Source: JBEKDJ01 sp050014415 (GTDB lineage: Bacteria > Desulfobacterota > BSN033 > UBA1163). From it: a stretch of 15,641 nt of DNA. The notes below the pieces were generated by a model. It ran no database searches, was not told where the DNA came from, and was given only the letters and a program-made list of their open reading frames with translations. Position numbers and translations under genes: made by a program. How positions within the stretch are numbered: the stretch's first letter is position 1; the number at the start of each line of letters is the position of its first letter. The stretch spans positions 1-15,641 of the forward strand of contig JBEKDJ010000088.1 of assembly GCA_050014415.1 (NCBI GenBank), read 5' to 3'. Shown one piece after another: positions 13,152 through 15,641 of this stretch.

Positions 13152-14921
13152 TCACTTCAACCCCGCCTTCCGGAGGTCTTCGATGATACGATCTACTAAA
13201 GGCTGTGGAAAGGGAAGGATTTTGGCATAACGCTCCAGAGAGAATTTTGGATTTATCCTGAGGATCTCCGCGGCTGCGGCCCGGGCCTCCTTCTCCAGCC
13301 CTAATCGAATATATGAGATGGTCATGTGGATGTAAGCAAATTGGTTGTTGGGCTCACGCTGGAGTGCTTTTTTAGACGCTTCGATCGCTTTTTCATATTG
13401 TTCCGAGTCGCGATAAGAAACAGCCAATTGGACGAAGTATACGGCAGGGGGGAAAGGGTTAAGACGTATCGCATTCTGGATATATGGAATGGCTTCCTCT
13501 GCCCTGCCCGCCCAGTTAAGAACCATGCCTAACCAAAAAATATTTTCAGCCGAATTGGGATCGAGAGAGACAGCCCTCTCACACTCGGCAATGGCCCTGT
13601 CATATTGCCTTTTCATCGCGTAGACTTGACCCAAAATGCTATAGGCGGCTGCATTAGAGTCATCCAAGGAAATCGCCTTCTGGGCGAGTCCGAAGGCCCG
13701 AGCCAGCGACTGGTCGGGAGACTCAGTCGTGCCATACCACACATCATAAATGTGGATGCCGGCCAGGCCCATATATAATCTGGAATACTCTGGGTCCAGG
13801 GCAACAGCTTCCTCAAGGATCTTCTTGGCTTGAGCATTCCCCTCCTTGGTCTGCCTGTTGATAAGCTCATAAGCCTGCACATACTTTATGAAAGCATCGA
13901 TGTTTTTCGTACCTTTGGCTATCATGCTAGCCATTTCACCCGCGGTCAATTCCACCTGCAGCGCAGTTATGACCTTCATTGTGATCTCATCTTGTAAAGC
14001 AAAGATGTCTCTCAGCTCACGATCGTAACGCTCTGCCCATAGGTGATGACCGGAGAGAGCATCGATGAGCTGGGCGGTGATCCGGACGCGGTCGGCAGAC
14101 CTTTGGACACTGCCCTCCAGCACATACCGAACGCCCAAATCTTCGCTTACCTGCTTGATCTTCACTGGCTTTCCCTTATAGGTGAAGGTCGAATTTCGGG
14201 CGATCACAAACAGCCTTGGTACCTTGGAAAGGGCGGTGATGATGGATTCGGTCATCCCGTCGCTGAAGAACTCCTGCTTGGGATCATCGCTCATGTTCAC
14301 GAAGGGCAGCACGGCGATGGAGGGTTTGTCAGGCAAGGGGAATGCCATCTTTTCTTTGGAGGCAACCTCTAAGCCCCTCCGGGCAACAACCCCAGGCTCC
14401 ATCAGGACCCGATACACTCGCACCGGCTTTGCCATGTTCTTTACAGGTTGCTCTCCAAGATACTTGTACCCTAATCCAAGTTTATTCTCGACCTGATCAA
14501 AAGCCGTTCCAGATATACAGATTCCTCCTGCTTCGGATAGGCTCTCTAAACGGGCTGTGATATTGACCCCGTCTCCCAAGATCTGCTCTCCATCCTCAAT
14601 GACATCTCCAAGGTTGACACCAATTCTAAATTCCATTCTTCGATTTTCTGGAAGCTCAGCATTTCGGGCTTTCAGTTCCTTCTGAACCTCAACAGCACAC
14701 TGAACCGCATCCACTACGCTAGCAAACTCAGCGAGGAGATTGTCTCCTGGAGCATCCACCACTCTACCGTGGTGTTGTTGAATGAGGTTTGCCATTACTT
14801 CTTTGTAAATGGTAAGGGTGCGGATGGTTCCAACCTCATCCTCACCCATAAGACGGCTATATCCTTTCACATCCGCATTGAGAATAGCAGTGAGTTTGCG
14901 TTTAACTTCTTGTGTGGTCAT
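13152..14921 (-). CDS. Class III nucleotidyl cyclase-domain protein with TolB-like and TPR domains
   Basis: This is a predicted cytoplasmic signalling protein of 589 residues with no membrane helix. Residues 8-175 are a class III cyclase domain: metal ligands D17 and D60, transition-state N120 and R124 in GDGVNITARLES. As in its paralogue, the substrate lysine position is D56, and the second specificity position is Q113. Residues 198-325 (PSIAVLPFVNMSDDPKQEFF through GHHLWAERYDRELRDIFALQ) match the TolB-like N-terminal fold found in this cyclase architecture. From about 335 to 575 come roughly six TPR-type helical repeats, e.g. AYSILGQVYAMKRQYDRAIAECERA. TPRs suggest a protein partner controls activity. 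ATG at 14921 matches the paralogue start and has GGGGGA just upstream; a TTG at 14933 is less likely. It is divergent from rex. Confidence 0.9.
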   Translation of the reverse strand: MTTQEVKRKLTAILNADVKGYSRLMGEDEVGTIRTLTIYKEVMANLIQQHHGRVVDAPGDNLLAEFASVVDAVQCAVEVQKELKARNAELPENRRMEFRIGVNLGDVIEDGEQILGDGVNITARLESLSEAGGICISGTAFDQVENKLGLGYKYLGEQPVKNMAKPVRVYRVLMEPGVVARRGLEVASKEKMAFPLPDKPSIAVLPFVNMSDDPKQEFFSDGMTESIITALSKVPRLFVIARNSTFTYKGKPVKIKQVSEDLGVRYVLEGSVQRSADRVRITAQLIDALSGHHLWAERYDRELRDIFALQDEITMKVITALQVELTAGEMASMIAKGTKNIDAFIKYVQAYELINRQTKEGNAQAKKILEEAVALDPEYSRLYMGLAGIHIYDVWYGTTESPDQSLARAFGLAQKAISLDDSNAAAYSILGQVYAMKRQYDRAIAECERAVSLDPNSAENIFWLGMVLNWAGRAEEAIPYIQNAIRLNPFPPAVYFVQLAVSYRDSEQYEKAIEASKKALQREPNNQFAYIHMTISYIRLGLEKEARAAAAEILRINPKFSLERYAKILPFPQPLVDRIIEDLRKAGLK

Positions 14922-15076
14922 GGAATCCCCCAAAGGTTAGTTGGGAGGTTGGATTAAAACCCTATAGTTTAATAAGAGTCTACTAATTTTGAACGGAAAC
15001 TTCAACAAGAATTATCGATTACTATTTGAAAGAGCGTATCGAAGGGCAAAACTCAAAAATCACTCTTTCAGGAAGG
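14396..15076. repeat. Segmental duplication copy 2 (cyclase domain plus promoter/leader)
   Basis: This is the partner of 7993-8673, in the same orientation and 6.4 kb away. The non-coding leader from 14922 to about 15030 differs from copy 1 at only a handful of positions. The rate of change in the leader is thus similar to or lower than that in the coding part, which suggests recent duplication, gene conversion or constraint on the leader. Confidence 0.85.
14977..15005 (-). promoter_or_regulatory. Candidate promoter of the TPR-cyclase gene
   Basis: TTGAAG (15005-15000) and TAGACT (14982-14977) with a 17-bp spacer on the minus strand, identical to the pair in front of cyclase 1. The start point would be near 14970. 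Confidence 0.45.
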
Positions 15077-15122
15077 AGGAGTTAGCTTTTCAATATCTTG
15101 CCAAAAGCCAATTGAAACAAGC

Positions 15123-15151
15123 TTGACAGACCGATAAGGATTTAATAATAA
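15123..15151 (+). promoter_or_regulatory. Candidate promoter of rex
   Basis: A perfect TTGACA at 15123-15128 is followed 17 bp later by an A/T-rich TAATAA (15146-15151), a weak -10. Transcription would start at about 15157-15160, right at the GTG codon, so the message could be nearly leaderless. That would fit the lack of a Shine-Dalgarno. Confidence 0.35.
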
Positions 15152-15157
15152 ATTACC

Positions 15158-15175
15158 TTGTGAAAGAAGCTACAA
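15158..15175. promoter_or_regulatory. Possible Rex operator over the rex start codon
   Basis: TTGTGAA (15158-15164), four bases, then GCTACAA (15169-15175). The described Rex site is TTGTGAA-N4-TTCACAA; the left half is perfect and the right half matches at four of seven. It overlaps the predicted transcription start and GTG codon, as expected for autorepression. Confidence 0.35.
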
Positions 15176-15641
15176 AATTGAAATGTTCTAAAATATCTGA
15201 AGCAACAATTAGAAGATTATCGCGATATTTTAGATGCTTAGAACGGATGGAGGAGGAAGGGGGAAAGGTAGTTTCCTCTGCCCAACTGGCCAATAAATGC
15301 ATTGTGAATGCCATTACGGTGAGAAAAGATCTGAACTATTTAGGTGAGCTTGGGACTCGTGGTGTAGGTTATGATGTGAAAGACCTGCTCTATGAGATTA
15401 AACGAGTATTGGGGTTAAACAAAGAGTGGAGAATAGCAGTGATCGGAATTGGGAATTTGGGTTCTTCCCTTTTGTCCTATAAGGATTTTCTAAAGCAGAA
15501 TTATAAGATTGTTGCGGCATTTGATATTGACCCTCCAAAAGTGATTGGGAGGGTTTCAGAAAAGTTGGGAAAGCCCGTGGAGGTTATTCACATCGATCGA
15601 ATCAAAAAGGTAGCTAAGAAAAGGAAGATCAAGATCGGAAT
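15160..15641 (+). CDS. rex: Redox-sensing transcriptional repressor Rex, N-terminal part (cut by window edge)
   Basis: Rex senses the NADH/NAD+ ratio. It binds operators when NADH is low and leaves when NADH rises, controlling fermentative and respiratory genes. The first 160 codons are present and the frame is open to the right edge. Residues 11-75 are the winged-helix domain (KISEATIRRLSRYFRCLERM, then VRKDLNYLGELGTRGVGYDV). Residues 92-125 begin the Rossmann NAD(H) fold, with GIGNLG at 96-101 and an acidic strand end FDIDP. Full-length Rex is about 210-220 residues, so roughly 50-60 are missing. GTG at 15160 is the only start codon after the upstream in-frame stop (15124) that precedes the winged helix without trimming it. 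No good Shine-Dalgarno is present; AAGGA is about 20 bases away. It is divergent from the TPR cyclase. Confidence 0.9.
   Translation, partial: MKEATKLKCSKISEATIRRLSRYFRCLERMEEEGGKVVSSAQLANKCIVNAITVRKDLNYLGELGTRGVGYDVKDLLYEIKRVLGLNKEWRIAVIGIGNLGSSLLSYKDFLKQNYKIVAAFDIDPPKVIGRVSEKLGKPVEVIHIDRIKKVAKKRKIKIG

Overview
The window looks like chromosomal DNA from an uncultured Gram-negative bacterium. The best guess from the style of the nucleotidyl-cyclase, Rex and patatin proteins is a Desulfobacterota/deltaproteobacterium-like lineage, but no marker gene fixes this. A lipobox-bearing patatin suggests an outer membrane. By eye the left 5.3 kb is richer in G+C, with mostly G/C third codon positions, than the right 9.5 kb. 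This agrees with the left part being an acquired defence island.

Left region (1-5630, all minus strand) is one tightly packed type I restriction-modification operon. Reading in the direction of transcription it contains: a sigma70-like promoter overlapping an inverted repeat; a ribbon-helix-helix (RHH) protein; an unannotatable 29-codon mini-ORF; hsdR; hsdM; a 371-residue PIN-domain protein; and the first 70 codons of hsdS, which runs off the left edge. Almost every junction overlaps or nearly touches (TAATG, a stop codon inside a Shine-Dalgarno, a 17-bp overlap, a 6-nt gap, ATGA). The unusual point is a putative RNase (PIN) held between the methylase and specificity genes, with a VapB-like RHH protein leading the same transcript. 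This could be a split toxin-antitoxin or PrrC-like second line of defence wired into a restriction system. That role is inference.

A spacer (5631-6036) follows, with a G-rich tract and what looks like the 3' half of a threonine-type tRNA. This may be an old integration scar between the island and the rest of the chromosome.

Right region (6037-14921, minus strand) holds separate genes: a small protein of unknown function, a 64-residue conserved-looking small protein, a cyclase-domain protein with two membrane helices and a novel beta-rich C-terminal domain, a patatin-like lipoprotein phospholipase, a glycogen debranching enzyme (glgX), and a second cyclase joined to a TolB-like domain and TPR repeats. 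The two cyclase genes share about 80% identity over their first 170 residues, plus their promoters and leaders, and then have unrelated C-termini. This is a segmental duplication or domain-swap pair 6.4 kb apart. A short dispersed intergenic element recurs upstream of cyclase 1, the patatin gene and glgX.

At the right edge (15160-15641, plus strand), divergent from the TPR cyclase, is the 5' part of rex, the NADH/NAD+-sensing repressor. It has a possible Rex operator lying over its own start codon. Redox sensing (Rex), cyclic-nucleotide-type signalling (cyclases) and carbon storage (GlgX) could share a physiological theme, but no operon links them.
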